Shown: piece after piece, positions 53,023 through 61,924 of the stretch
Numbering within the stretch: position 1 is the first letter of the stretch
Layout of the letters: each line of letters begins with the position of its first letter
DNA from: Zetaproteobacteria bacterium CG06_land_8_20_14_3_00_59_53
Lineage (GTDB): Bacteria; Pseudomonadota; Zetaproteobacteria; Mariprofundales; Mariprofundaceae
Assembly: GCA_002779605.1 (NCBI GenBank)
Contig: PEWE01000033.1
Location: 123,352 to 187,351 of the forward strand
Direction of reading: 5' to 3'
DNA length: 64,000 nucleotides
Position numbers and translations under genes: made by a program
Notes under the pieces: model-generated
What the model saw: the letters and a program-made list of their open reading frames with translations, nothing else
Told to the model about the DNA's origin: nothing
The model's database searches: none

Positions 53023-55029
53023 TTAAATCACCCGGTCGTTGCCGCCATCCACAGGCAGCCATGCACCCGTGGTCTTGGCAAACAGCGGACCGCACATTTC
53101 AGCCATCAATTCAGCCACATCGTGACTGGTCACTTCAGTTTTCAACACATTATTGGTCTTATATTCCTGCACACTCAAACCATAATGCTTGGCACGCGCG
53201 GCCAGCACGTCCTCGGTCCACAGTCCGGTATCGAACACGGCATTGGGGTGCAGTGAATTGATGCGGATATTATCCGCACCCCATTCGAGTGCGGCGACAC
53301 GCGCCAACTGATTGAGCCCTGCCTTTGACGCGGAATAGGCAGCCGCCCCAGGCCCCGGAGCCGGAACGTTCTTCGAACCGATGACGACGACACGCCCGCC
53401 ACGTGGCGCAAGTTTGAGAAACGGATGGCATTCGCGCATCAGCATAAGATTGGCATCCAGATTAATGTGCATCACCTTCTGCCATTCCCCGGTATTGAGC
53501 GCCTCGATACGGCAACCACCCGGAAAGATACCCGCGTTCAGCACCAGCATATCCAGGCCGCCGAACCTCTCGACCGACTGATCCAAAGCATTGGTAAACT
53601 GTTCTTCGGATGTCAGATCACACTGAATACCAAGGAAATTCAGTCCCTGCTTCATACTCACAACAGATGCATCCAGATCGAGCGCAATCACTGCCGCACC
53701 GCGCGCCAGCAACGACTCGACACATGCCTTGCCAATCCCTGAGGCTGCACCGGTAACCAATGCCACTTCGCCCGCAAACTGCGGCGCTTTGCCGCCCTTC
53801 CGCAGCTTTGCCTGCTCAAGGTCCCAATATTCGACATCAAAGATATCTTTTGCCGGCAGAGCCTGATATCCGCCAAGGGCCGTGGCACGCAGAATGATGT
53901 CCATGGTGTGATCGTAAATATCAGCCACGATATCCGCATCCTTGGCGGTCTTGCCTATCGCACATAATCCAAGTTCCGCATCCAGCACCACGCGGGGAGC
54001 AGGATCCAGCATGGACTTGCGTTCGCCGGCCTGTGGTTCAAGCGCATCGAAATAGGCACGGTACTGCTCTGCATAGGTATCGACATCCCTCCCCAGCATG
54101 GGAAGACGCTTGGTTCGTATCACATGATCCGGGGTGGCCGGCCCCTGCTGAGCAATCACCGCGATATCCGGGCGGCGGGCAAACGACAGTGTCCTGTCGT
54201 TTGCATGCCGGGACACAATAACCGGGAACCCGCAGACCTTCGACACATTGGCACGCAAGGCCGCCATGGCTCGGGATATGTCGTTGCCGGTAGGGACAAG
54301 TTGCTCTTCTGGGGGGAATTCCCATGCGCCATGCTGCTTGAGATACGCCTCGGCGCGCCCCACCAGCGAGATCATGCGCTCGTACGATTCCTTCGCACTC
54401 TGTCCGAACGAGAAAATGCCATGATTGAGTAACACCATACCGATGGTGTTCGATCCAGACTCGGCGGCAAAGCGCTCTGCGCACAACCTAGCCAAGTCGA
54501 ATCCGGGCATTACATAGGGAATCACCACCAGCGTATCGCCGAATATCTCCCGGATAGTCGCCTCGCCGTCGACAGTATTGGTGATGGAAACGATGGCATC
54601 CGCATGGGTATGGTCAACATACGGATAGGGAAGAATGGCATGCAATATAGCCTCAACCGAGGGCACAGGGGCAGAAGCACGTGTCTGGTGCGTCACCAAC
54701 TGATTGACCATCTCCGGATCCGACAGGGAAGGAAGCTTCGCCAGTCTCTGCAAATACTGCAACTGCACAGGCGCAAACCCTCCTGTCTCGATGGTTTCCA
54801 GATCCCAACCGCTTCCCTTGACGTAAAGAAGCTGCTCTTCCTCACCGAAGATATTCTTTTCACTGATTTTTACCGAGGTATTACCCCCTCCATGCAGCAC
54901 CAGCGTCTTGTCCCGTCCGAGCAGGCGTGAGCTATAGACGCGCCTCTCCAGTTCATCTTTACATGCTGCCGCAGCAGCATCTTCCCAATAGCTATGCACG
55001 TTGAACACTCCACAACCATAAAGTCTCAA
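53023..55029 (-). CDS. Bifunctional class II aldolase / short-chain dehydrogenase fusion
   Basis: N-terminal class II aldolase (LVLHGGGNTSVK, HTHADAI), C-terminal SDR (VALVTGAASGIGKACVESLLARGAAV...VLNAGIFPGG...AAYSASKAGLNQLARVAALEW). Confidence 0.93.
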   Translation of the reverse strand: MRLYGCGVFNVHSYWEDAAAAACKDELERRVYSSRLLGRDKTLVLHGGGNTSVKISEKNIFGEEEQLLYVKGSGWDLETIETGGFAPVQLQYLQRLAKLPSLSDPEMVNQLVTHQTRASAPVPSVEAILHAILPYPYVDHTHADAIVSITNTVDGEATIREIFGDTLVVIPYVMPGFDLARLCAERFAAESGSNTIGMVLLNHGIFSFGQSAKESYERMISLVGRAEAYLKQHGAWEFPPEEQLVPTGNDISRAMAALRANVSKVCGFPVIVSRHANDRTLSFARRPDIAVIAQQGPATPDHVIRTKRLPMLGRDVDTYAEQYRAYFDALEPQAGERKSMLDPAPRVVLDAELGLCAIGKTAKDADIVADIYDHTMDIILRATALGGYQALPAKDIFDVEYWDLEQAKLRKGGKAPQFAGEVALVTGAASGIGKACVESLLARGAAVIALDLDASVVSMKQGLNFLGIQCDLTSEEQFTNALDQSVERFGGLDMLVLNAGIFPGGCRIEALNTGEWQKVMHINLDANLMLMRECHPFLKLAPRGGRVVVIGSKNVPAPGPGAAAYSASKAGLNQLARVAALEWGADNIRINSLHPNAVFDTGLWTEDVLAARAKHYGLSVQEYKTNNVLKTEVTSHDVAELMAEMCGPLFAKTTGAWLPVDGGNDRVI

Positions 55030-55232
55030 GAAAGCAATTCATACCTTGAGCCGCCACGTGAACGCTTGCTCTGCTGAACTGTTGCCATTCAATACCAAAG
55101 TTTGATAAGCATTCAGAAAAGTGGAACGTCGCCGTGCAGATAACGGCTGCAAGACTACCATGCTCGATATGGATGTTGAAGGATGGCAACCATGGTTGCA
55201 TGGCTCATGAGGCTGGCTCACAGGTGCAACAG

Positions 55233-55264
55233 AAAAGGGCCCAGCATTTCTGCTGGACCCTTGA
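55233..55264 (-). terminator. Terminator hairpin downstream of tRNA-Arg
   Basis: Minus strand AAGGGTCCAGCAGAAATGCTGGGCCCTTTT: long stem followed by T run. Confidence 0.8.
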
Positions 55265-55270
55265 CTTAAC

Positions 55271-55347
55271 TGGCGCGCCCGGAGCGATTCGAACGCCCGA
55301 CCCTCAGATTCGTAGTCTGATGCTCTATCCAGCTGAGCTACGGGCGC
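55271..55347 (-). tRNA. tRNA-Arg(ACG), CCA encoded
   Basis: GCGCCCGTAGCTCAGCTGGATAGAGCATCAGACTACGAATCTGAGGGTCGGGCGTTCGAATCGCTCCGGGCGCGCCA; anticodon loop CTACGAA. Confidence 0.95.
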
Positions 55348-55895
55348 GTGCCTGTTATGCTTTCGGAAATATCGCTGTCCGTCTGAATCTCCGGCGGAGT
55401 GATCACCACTCCATGCAACGACACCTTCCAGTTTGCCATATCAGGCCCGAACAGCTCGGGGAACTCCTGATACAACCATCCGCGGTACACCTGCCGACCC
55501 TGTCGGCTGATTTCCACGAACGCGGCGGGATTATGCACATTTTTATCCTCAATGTAAGTCCCGGACTTCATGCGCAATCCCTCGGCCAGGCCGAGGAGGC
55601 GAAAGTGCATATCCTGAAACACCACTTCCTGCCCGCTTTCAAGGCCCACATTGAATAAACGGGCCTTATCCTTCTGCAACAGCACCAATTCGGCGCTGCC
55701 TGTTACCTGCTCCGCCCAATCCGGCAGCGGCTGGTCAGCCTGTGCACCATGCGGATCATCCGGTGCTGCAAGCGGTAGCTGCCAGTCGATCTGCGTGGTC
55801 TTCTCGTTATCACACCCGTTCAGAAACAAGGGCATGGCAACAACAAGCACGACGGACAACAGGTGTCTGACTCGAACAGGCCTCACTGCAAACAC
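55338..55895 (-). CDS. Small lipoprotein, possibly DUF2155-like; 3' end overlaps the tRNA-Arg 5' end
   Basis: GTG start, VFAVRPVRVRHLLSVVLVVAMPLFLNGCDNEK lipobox; VVFQDMHFRLLGLAEGLRMKSG...AFVEISRQGRQVYRGWLYQEFPELFGPDMANWKVSLHGVV. Confidence 0.65.
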   Translation of the reverse strand: MFAVRPVRVRHLLSVVLVVAMPLFLNGCDNEKTTQIDWQLPLAAPDDPHGAQADQPLPDWAEQVTGSAELVLLQKDKARLFNVGLESGQEVVFQDMHFRLLGLAEGLRMKSGTYIEDKNVHNPAAFVEISRQGRQVYRGWLYQEFPELFGPDMANWKVSLHGVVITPPEIQTDSDISESITGTRP

Positions 55896-55926
55896 TTCCT
55901 GAAGGCCTCTGAACGAACCATTGAAC

Positions 55927-56016
55927 TGGCGGAGAGAGAGGGATTCGAACCCTCGATACGGTAACCCGTATAACACCTTAGCAGGGTGCCGCTTTCGACC
56001 ACTCAGCCATCTCTCC
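55927..56016 (-). tRNA. tRNA-Ser(GCT), CCA encoded
   Basis: GGAGAGATGGCTGAGTGGTCGAAAGCGGCACCCTGCTAAGGTGTTATACGGGTTACCGTATCGAGGGTTCGAATCCCTCTCTCTCCGCCA; long variable arm. Confidence 0.95.
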
Positions 56017-56308
56017 ATGCGCGCGTTTCACACCTCAATCGCGGCGCGGCGCAGTGTAGCAAAATAATTCACATTTGCACCTGCCGAACCACCTGGTTCT
56101 GTAAAGCAAATCTTTGCAACAATATCCAGTCTGTCGCTCCGAACTGCGGAGACAGTGGAATCACGCGGGCTACGCACTCGCCCTGCGGGCCGCCGCAAGC
56201 GGCGTTCAAATCAGCACGCTGATTTGTCGAACCGTAGTCGCGGGTCCTCACCCACCCCTGCGATTCTCCCCTATGCTTCCACCACATCCAAGCTATTGCT
56301 TCTTCAAC

Positions 56309-56396
56309 TGGCGGAAGGGGTGGGATTCGAACCCACGAAGGGTTGCCCCTTGCCGGTTTTCAAGACCGGTGCCTTCAACCGCTCGGCCACCCTTCC
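56309..56396 (-). tRNA. tRNA-Ser(TGA), CCA encoded
   Basis: GGAAGGGTGGCCGAGCGGTTGAAGGCACCGGTCTTGAAAACCGGCAAGGGGCAACCCTTCGTGGGTTCGAATCCCACCCCTTCCGCCA; anticodon loop CTTGAAA. Confidence 0.95.
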
Positions 56397-56497
56397 ATTG
56401 TGATTTAAAGCAAACCGCCACATCTGTGATGCAGGGTTGCGCAAGATATCACGCGACAGGACGATGACAATGCCGCTGAAGCTGTGCGACCACAGTC

Positions 56498-57352
56498 TTA
56501 CAGATATCCCTCAAGTACCGGACTGTTGATTTCATCCGGGTTTTCCAGCTCCCACAAGCCGTTGAGGATACCGCGCGCAATCAGATGGATGATCGCCGCC
56601 TGAATCGCCTCCTGCGCCGCCATCTGACCAGGTTCGTTGTAGCTGTAACCCACATCCCCTTCGAGCAGCGCCTTGAAAGCAATAAAACGATAGACATTGC
56701 CTGCGATCTGCTCGGAAAGAATCGTCTTGCTGGTCTCAACCGTTTCCAGAATCCTTCCGTTGCGCACATCCACAGCGCGCAGCACGACCGTCACCTGATC
56801 GACCTGATAGCGATCGGAACCGCCGATCCCCAGATAGCGCGCGCCCTCGCCGCCGGTCTGTACATTGGTGTCGTAACCGACAATACCACCCTCGAAAAGC
56901 ACGCTGGCGGGAAGCAGCGTGGGCAACGGTGCCACCTTGGAGTTTTTGTCGTTCGCCGCCGTTGCGCGGTTCACCTTACGCTCGGTAAGCAGGTCCTGCA
57001 GCCCCTCGCGTTCGACAATATCGAACCACTGCGACTCCTTGAGTGAATGCATCAATATGGATGCGGCGCCCTGTGTCACCTGAGTGGAAATATTACTGGA
57101 AGGTGATGACTTATACTGCCCGGTCATGTCCCGGAAGTTGTACACAGCGGAAAGGATCTTACCCTTCGGTCGCGGTAGATTGAGCAGATCGCGATAGGTC
57201 GGGGTATTCGGCTGTTGCAGATAAGCCTGGTTCATAATGCCCACCGGGCGCTTGGCAACCGCCATGCCACAAGCACCTAGGAATCCGGGAATCAACAGTG
57301 CAAGCAGAAGTCCGCGGTAACGCCGCAGTGACGGCGTCGGAAAACATCTCAT
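56498..57352 (-). CDS. csgG: Curli secretion channel lipoprotein CsgG
   Basis: Lipobox LGACG; DLLNLPRPKGKILSAVYNFRDMTGQYKSSPSSNISTQVTQGAASILMHSLKESQWFDIVEREGLQDLLTERKV...LLPASVLFEGGIVGYDTNVQTGGEGARYLGIGGSDRYQVDQVTVVLRAVDVRNGRILETVETSKTILS. Confidence 0.97.
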   Translation of the reverse strand: MRCFPTPSLRRYRGLLLALLIPGFLGACGMAVAKRPVGIMNQAYLQQPNTPTYRDLLNLPRPKGKILSAVYNFRDMTGQYKSSPSSNISTQVTQGAASILMHSLKESQWFDIVEREGLQDLLTERKVNRATAANDKNSKVAPLPTLLPASVLFEGGIVGYDTNVQTGGEGARYLGIGGSDRYQVDQVTVVLRAVDVRNGRILETVETSKTILSEQIAGNVYRFIAFKALLEGDVGYSYNEPGQMAAQEAIQAAIIHLIARGILNGLWELENPDEINSPVLEGYL

Positions 57353-57360
57353 AGCAAGAC

Positions 57361-57780
57361 CTAGTTAACCTGAAAGAACGTGGTCTGACCGGTATTTCTA
57401 TCCGTCGTGGTCACGGTCAGCGGCCCGTTGGCCACAGGCTGGGACACTACGATCGTGAAATCCGTTGTCGTAATCGTGCCCGGAACCAGGGCGCCATTTG
57501 CACCGATGATGGTTCCCGTCACAGAAGCTGCGATACGGTTGAGCACGAACTGCTGCAGGTTCTGATTGAACTGCTGCAAGGGTGTCAGCTGGGCCAAAGC
57601 ATTCACTGCTGCAGGATCCTTGTAGTTATTCTGGGCATTGGCGCTTGCCAGGAGCCCTGGGGCATTATTCGGGTTTCCCCCGAAAACCGGATTCACCGGG
57701 GTGTAGACAATCTGCTCGGCAAAGACATTCACAGAGCCCATGATAAGCATGGCTGCACAGGTAAATAGCATCTTCTTCAT
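57361..57780 (-). CDS. csgF: Curli assembly protein CsgF
   Basis: QIVYTPVNPVFGGNPNNAPGLLASANAQNNYKDP...; adjacent to csgG. Confidence 0.93.
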   Translation of the reverse strand: MKKMLFTCAAMLIMGSVNVFAEQIVYTPVNPVFGGNPNNAPGLLASANAQNNYKDPAAVNALAQLTPLQQFNQNLQQFVLNRIAASVTGTIIGANGALVPGTITTTDFTIVVSQPVANGPLTVTTTDRNTGQTTFFQVN

Positions 57781-57823
57781 TCTTGCCTCCTCTTTACCTC
57801 AAACATTTCAGGGCTGGCAGAGC

Positions 57824-58252
57824 CTACAGCTCGTCCCCTGCTAAATCACCACCCTGTGATAGCAACCCGTCAAGCTGCGACTGACTTAGCTTCGCACTAA
57901 CCACAGCCGCTGCCTGAATGGCTTTGGCATTTATATACTGATCAGCAGCATAAACAACGGTCTGGAAAAGAATTGCTTCCCTGTATTCGATGCTTATCAG
58001 GCTTCCGGATCGTTTGGACCGGGACTCCTTGAGTGTCACTGAATCGAAATACACATTGCCAACCTTCTCTGAAAGCAGAGGAACAAAGTACCGGTAAAAT
58101 TCATGTCCGGGATATGTGGTGGTTTGATCCAGTACAATTTTTCGCAAATTACGATCATTCGCACCGGCTGCTTCCACACTGCCTGCCAGTGAAAGCCAAA
58201 AGACAGAGCACAACAGCAAGCCGAAAATTCTTGCAGCGCTCCCGGAAAACAC
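57824..58252 (-). CDS. csgE: Curli assembly/adaptor protein CsgE
   Basis: GTG start; LDQTTTYPGHEFYRYFVPLLSEKVGNVYFDSVTLKESRSKRSGSLISIEYREAILFQTVV; adjacent to csgF. Confidence 0.88.
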   Translation of the reverse strand: MFSGSAARIFGLLLCSVFWLSLAGSVEAAGANDRNLRKIVLDQTTTYPGHEFYRYFVPLLSEKVGNVYFDSVTLKESRSKRSGSLISIEYREAILFQTVVYAADQYINAKAIQAAAVVSAKLSQSQLDGLLSQGGDLAGDEL

Positions 58253-59337
58253 TATTCCTGCCTCACCGTAACGTGTTTCGCCCTATTACCATAATTACTG
58301 CCAACATTGCCAACAGTGACATTCACATTATCAGCACTCTGCATCACTGAAATTGTGTTGCGATCCTCCGAACCGGTCAAACCACCCTGCAGAATGTTCA
58401 ATTTCGTATTATTCCCCGTTTGCAGGGCCCTCACATCATTGAACTGGCCCTCCTGATTTACTGAGAGATCGTTTTTGAAGCCTGACTGGATTGCCTGAAT
58501 GCTGTTGTTTTTTCCGCTTTGCTGAATATTCGCAGTCGCCTCGGCACCCGACTGCTCCAGAGATGCTGTCAGCTGGGAGGTTCCGGCATGGCTCTGCGTA
58601 ATATTTGCCGTGTCCTGAGCGTTGGTCTGAAACAGGGTCAATTTTGCCTGATCGGCCACCTGCCTGATCGTGGCCCCTCCACCGCTCCCGCTTTGCACAA
58701 TTGCTGCCTCATTGCCATCGCCCTGCTGCAGCATATTCAACCGATTGCCGGACGACGATTGCGCAATCTGCGCAAAGTTTCTATTGCCATATTGCTCAAC
58801 TGTCATGGTATTCTCCCGACCACCCTGTTCGACGAGAAGTACGCTATCCGTTCCTTCCTGGGTAATCGTTGCATTAGCCAACCTGTTCTGTTGAATTTGA
58901 AGAATCTGGGAAACGCCGGACTGACGGACACTCAACGTTGTTGCTTCTTCAATCTGTTCAATAGAAACAAGGTTTGAGCTACCTTCCTGATAAACGTCTG
59001 CAGTCTGAAAAGCATCGCGCTGCAACACGTCAACCACATTCAGATCACCTCGGGTTTCAACATTGGCACGGAAACTCTGATCACCTGCCTCACTTGCACT
59101 ACCCTGCTGAACCTTGGTGATATTACTGCTCCCCTGCTGATCGACTGTTACAAAAGCATCATTCGTTTGCACCTGTTCGATCGCCGCATTATTGCTGCTG
59201 CCTTCCTGATTGATCACTGCCGACGAATAATCGGCCGCTGCCACATTGGGAAGCAGTATGAATGCGAGTGTCAGGCAGAGGGCGCAATGCCGGATACCGG
59301 ATACTGCAAAGGATATGAGACTAGTTCTTTGCACCAT
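58252..59337 (-). CDS. Curlin-repeat protein with degenerate repeats, candidate minor/nucleator subunit (CsgB-like)
   Basis: MVQRTSLISFAVSGIRHCALCLTLAFILLPNVAAA signal; units such as INQEGSSNNAAIEQ, VEQYGNRNFAQIAQ, IQQSGKNNSIQAIQSGFKNDLSVNQ; C-terminus GNRAKHVTVRQE. Confidence 0.8.
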   Translation of the reverse strand: MVQRTSLISFAVSGIRHCALCLTLAFILLPNVAAADYSSAVINQEGSSNNAAIEQVQTNDAFVTVDQQGSSNITKVQQGSASEAGDQSFRANVETRGDLNVVDVLQRDAFQTADVYQEGSSNLVSIEQIEEATTLSVRQSGVSQILQIQQNRLANATITQEGTDSVLLVEQGGRENTMTVEQYGNRNFAQIAQSSSGNRLNMLQQGDGNEAAIVQSGSGGGATIRQVADQAKLTLFQTNAQDTANITQSHAGTSQLTASLEQSGAEATANIQQSGKNNSIQAIQSGFKNDLSVNQEGQFNDVRALQTGNNTKLNILQGGLTGSEDRNTISVMQSADNVNVTVGNVGSNYGNRAKHVTVRQE

Positions 59338-59761
59338 CGGCTTCCGGGTAGGAAGAGGAGAAAGTCGCAATCACATCGCCGGAATGTTTACAGCGAGAAC
59401 CCGGTATGCAAATACGCAGCTCAAGCTGCATGTTGTCGTGCTGTGCAAAGCTACCGAAACGCAATACCGGCCCCAGATCAACATCCTTGCCTTCCACTGT
59501 ATCGATGCGACCACCGTGACCCTCGGTAGATGTTCCGGCGGATCCTCGTTTGGTAATCCTGAGTTTATAATCAAATGTTGCGGTTCCATCCGAGCGTATG
59601 CTCGGGCGCAGTGTAACCGTGGCCGTATCGGCATCGTGTTTGAGATTGAAGGATGCTTCCATATCTGGTTGCCTGTGAGCATAGCTGTTCGGAATGAAGG
59701 TGCAAAACACAAAGCCCAGTGACAACAATGCACACGTTTTCACAATGCTTCCAGTCATCAT
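59321..59761 (-). CDS. Small secreted candidate CsgH/CsgC-like curli chaperone
   Basis: ~146-aa signal-peptide protein with beta-rich pattern (EASFNLKHDADTATVTLRPSIRSDGTATFDYKLRITKRGSAGTSTEGHGG...LRFGSFAQHDNMQLELRI) inside the csg operon; family assignment inferred from context and size. Confidence 0.55.
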   Translation of the reverse strand: MMTGSIVKTCALLSLGFVFCTFIPNSYAHRQPDMEASFNLKHDADTATVTLRPSIRSDGTATFDYKLRITKRGSAGTSTEGHGGRIDTVEGKDVDLGPVLRFGSFAQHDNMQLELRICIPGSRCKHSGDVIATFSSSYPEADGAKN

Positions 59762-59826
59762 TTCATCCCCCCAGCCACTATAGTCGGCTAACTTCGGTCA
59801 ATTTGCGATGCTGTGCCCCTGAGCAG

Positions 59827-59858
59827 AAAAAAAAGGGGACGGGCAAAGCCCATCCCCA
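59827..59858 (-). terminator. Rho-independent terminator after the 440-aa curlin gene
   Basis: Minus strand GGGGATGGGCTTTGCCCGTCCCCTTTTTTTT. Confidence 0.88.
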
Positions 59859-59875
59859 AATGGCGTTTCCGTTCG

Positions 59876-61198
59876 TTAGTTCTGCACAATGCTGGCTGAG
59901 TTGCCTGCACCACCACTCTGCGAAATATTGGCAGAATTAAAGCTACCATTCTGCTCGATGAATGCGCTATTGCGCTCACTGGCGGTGCCGGCACCTGTCT
60001 GTGAAATATTTGCCGCATTACCAGTACCGGTCTGCATAATTATTGCATCAGCATAGCTTGAAACCTGATCAATACTGGCCGTATTCAGGTCGCCGCTCTG
60101 CTCGACATTGATTTCGTTGTACGAACCGGTTGTATTCACAATGGCTGTGTTCAGATTGCCTTCCTGATCAATATCGACATTGTTAAAATCACCCAGCATC
60201 GCCAGTTCAGTGATGTTGCCATCACCGAGCTGCTCGACATCAGCCACATTGCCGTTACCTGTCAGGAATGCATCGGCAGAATTGTTGTTACCATTCTGCA
60301 CCAACTCTGCTGAGTTGCCGTCACCAGCCTGCTCAACCTCGGCAAAATTGTCGTTACCCATCTGCTCGATGCTGGCGATATTGTTATTACCTACCTGATC
60401 ATTGTCAGCGTTGTTGTTCACACCGGTCTGCGCAATATCTGCACTGTTGCCATTGCCTATCTGCTCGACACTGGCGTTGTTGCCATTGCCGTCCTGCTCG
60501 ATATTGGCAATGTTTGCTATACCGTCCTGCTCTACTCGAGCGACGTTTGCCAAACCATTCTGCTCAACTTCGGCGAAGTTTGAAGAGCCATTCTGTGTCA
60601 TATCAGCCTGATTGGAGTCACCCGTCTGATCCACATCCGCGGTATTGCTATATCCGGTCTGCGTCAGATCGGCAGAATTATTGCTGCCGATCTGCTCAAC
60701 ACTGGCATCGTTCGATGTTCCGGTCTGGGCCAGTTTCGCAGTATTATTGTTGCCCTGCTGGGCAACATCGGCGCTATTTTCGTTCCCAACCTGTTTGATC
60801 TCTTCAACCTTGTTTCCGTTACCCTTCTGGGCCACGCCAGCTGTGTTGTTGTCACCGTTCTGGTCAACATCAACAAAATTATGATCACCTGTCTGATCTA
60901 CTGTGGCTGCATTGCCGTTACCGGCCTGTTCGACATCAGCCTCGTTGATGTTACCGATCTGATTAATACTGGCGGTATTTGCATCCCCGGTCTGCTCAGC
61001 CTCGGCTTTGTTCACACTGCCGGCCTGATTTATGTCAGCTGTGCCGAAATTTACATCCACCTGCTCGACTACGGCTTCGTTGGAACTACCGACGGACTGG
61101 CTGATATCTGCGGAAGAGTTGCTTGTGGCAGCGTTGGCATAGGTCGAAACCGACATCATGACCAAGGCTGCTGCAATCGAGATATATTTTTTCATCAA
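59876..61198 (-). CDS. Giant CsgA-like curlin (440 aa, roughly 30+ tandem 11-residue units)
   Basis: Signal peptide MMKKYISIAAALVMMSVSTYANA; tandem GxxNxAxVxQx units, e.g. GNGNSADIAQT GVNNNADNDQV GNNNIASIEQM GNDNFAEVEQA. Confidence 0.92.
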   Translation of the reverse strand: MMKKYISIAAALVMMSVSTYANAATSNSSADISQSVGSSNEAVVEQVDVNFGTADINQAGSVNKAEAEQTGDANTASINQIGNINEADVEQAGNGNAATVDQTGDHNFVDVDQNGDNNTAGVAQKGNGNKVEEIKQVGNENSADVAQQGNNNTAKLAQTGTSNDASVEQIGSNNSADLTQTGYSNTADVDQTGDSNQADMTQNGSSNFAEVEQNGLANVARVEQDGIANIANIEQDGNGNNASVEQIGNGNSADIAQTGVNNNADNDQVGNNNIASIEQMGNDNFAEVEQAGDGNSAELVQNGNNNSADAFLTGNGNVADVEQLGDGNITELAMLGDFNNVDIDQEGNLNTAIVNTTGSYNEINVEQSGDLNTASIDQVSSYADAIIMQTGTGNAANISQTGAGTASERNSAFIEQNGSFNSANISQSGGAGNSASIVQN

Positions 61199-61231
61199 AC
61201 CTCCGGGTAGGGGGAAACTTTTCCACTTGTG

Positions 61232-61282
61232 CGTACCTTATGAAACCGTGATCTGGATCACAATCACCTTAATAGGTGACAA
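61232..61282 (-). promoter_or_regulatory. Curlin promoter module (copy 1): inverted repeat TCACCT-N4-AGGTGA, CRP-like box, -10 CATAAG
   Basis: TTGTCACCTATTAAGGTGATTGTGATCCAGATCACGGTTTCATAAGGTACG; 42/51 identical to the copy upstream of the 403-ORF curlin. Confidence 0.75.
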
Positions 61283-61334
61283 AAATTAATTGGCTTTAAT
61301 AAAAGTGGAAATAATCAGCAGGTTGGAAGAATTC

Positions 61335-61838
61335 CTATTCTTGCCTGATGTCAGCCAGGTTTCCGCTACCGCTTTGCTCAACGTTTACAGTATTGGAACG
61401 ACCTTTCTGGCCTACCTGAGCCACATTCTCATTTCCCAACTGTTCCACATCCACGCTATTGGAACTTCCGGATTGCTCAACGCTTGCAAGGTTCTGATCT
61501 CCCCGCTGATCAAGATCGACCATATTGTTCGAACCCGACTGTTCAACTCCGGCCGTGTTTCGATCCCCATCCTGCTCTATTTCAGCAAGATTTCCTGAGC
61601 CGGACTGCTGCAGATCGACTGTGTTTGCGTGTCCGGTTTGTTCGATTTTCGCCTGATTGTTTTTGCCGGACTGTGTGATGGCGGCTGTAGTAAAGTCGGC
61701 ATCCCGCTGCTCCACGGATAACCTGTTATGTGAACCGGCCTGACTCACTTCAGCATTTGATCGACTGCTTTCGGCCTGAGCGTTGATCGCCAGAGACAAC
61801 GTGAGCAAGACTGCAATGACTACGATATATCCTTTCAT
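61335..61838 (-). CDS. Short curlin-repeat protein (167 aa, ~11-12 units)
   Basis: MKGYIVVIAVLLTLSLAINAQA signal; GSGNLAEIEQD GDRNTAGVEQS GSNNMVDLDQR GDQNLASVEQS ... ending GSGNLADIRQE. Confidence 0.88.
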   Translation of the reverse strand: MKGYIVVIAVLLTLSLAINAQAESSRSNAEVSQAGSHNRLSVEQRDADFTTAAITQSGKNNQAKIEQTGHANTVDLQQSGSGNLAEIEQDGDRNTAGVEQSGSNNMVDLDQRGDQNLASVEQSGSSNSVDVEQLGNENVAQVGQKGRSNTVNVEQSGSGNLADIRQE

Positions 61839-61924
61839 CGTAAGACCCCGATAATTTCATATTTGGTACTCATATAGAGCCTGAAACTTGATCCCAGAAG
61901 TTGATAACAAACGCCTTAAACGCA

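Noticed and set aside
55271-56396. tRNA-anchored integrative element
   Set aside because: No integrase or tRNA-end direct repeats seen next to the tRNAs; flanking genes look native.
56155-56403. Plus-strand ORF ending VGFEPTKGCPLPVFKTGAFNRSATLPL
   Set aside because: Its end is a translation of the tRNA-Ser(TGA) complement, a common spurious annotation.
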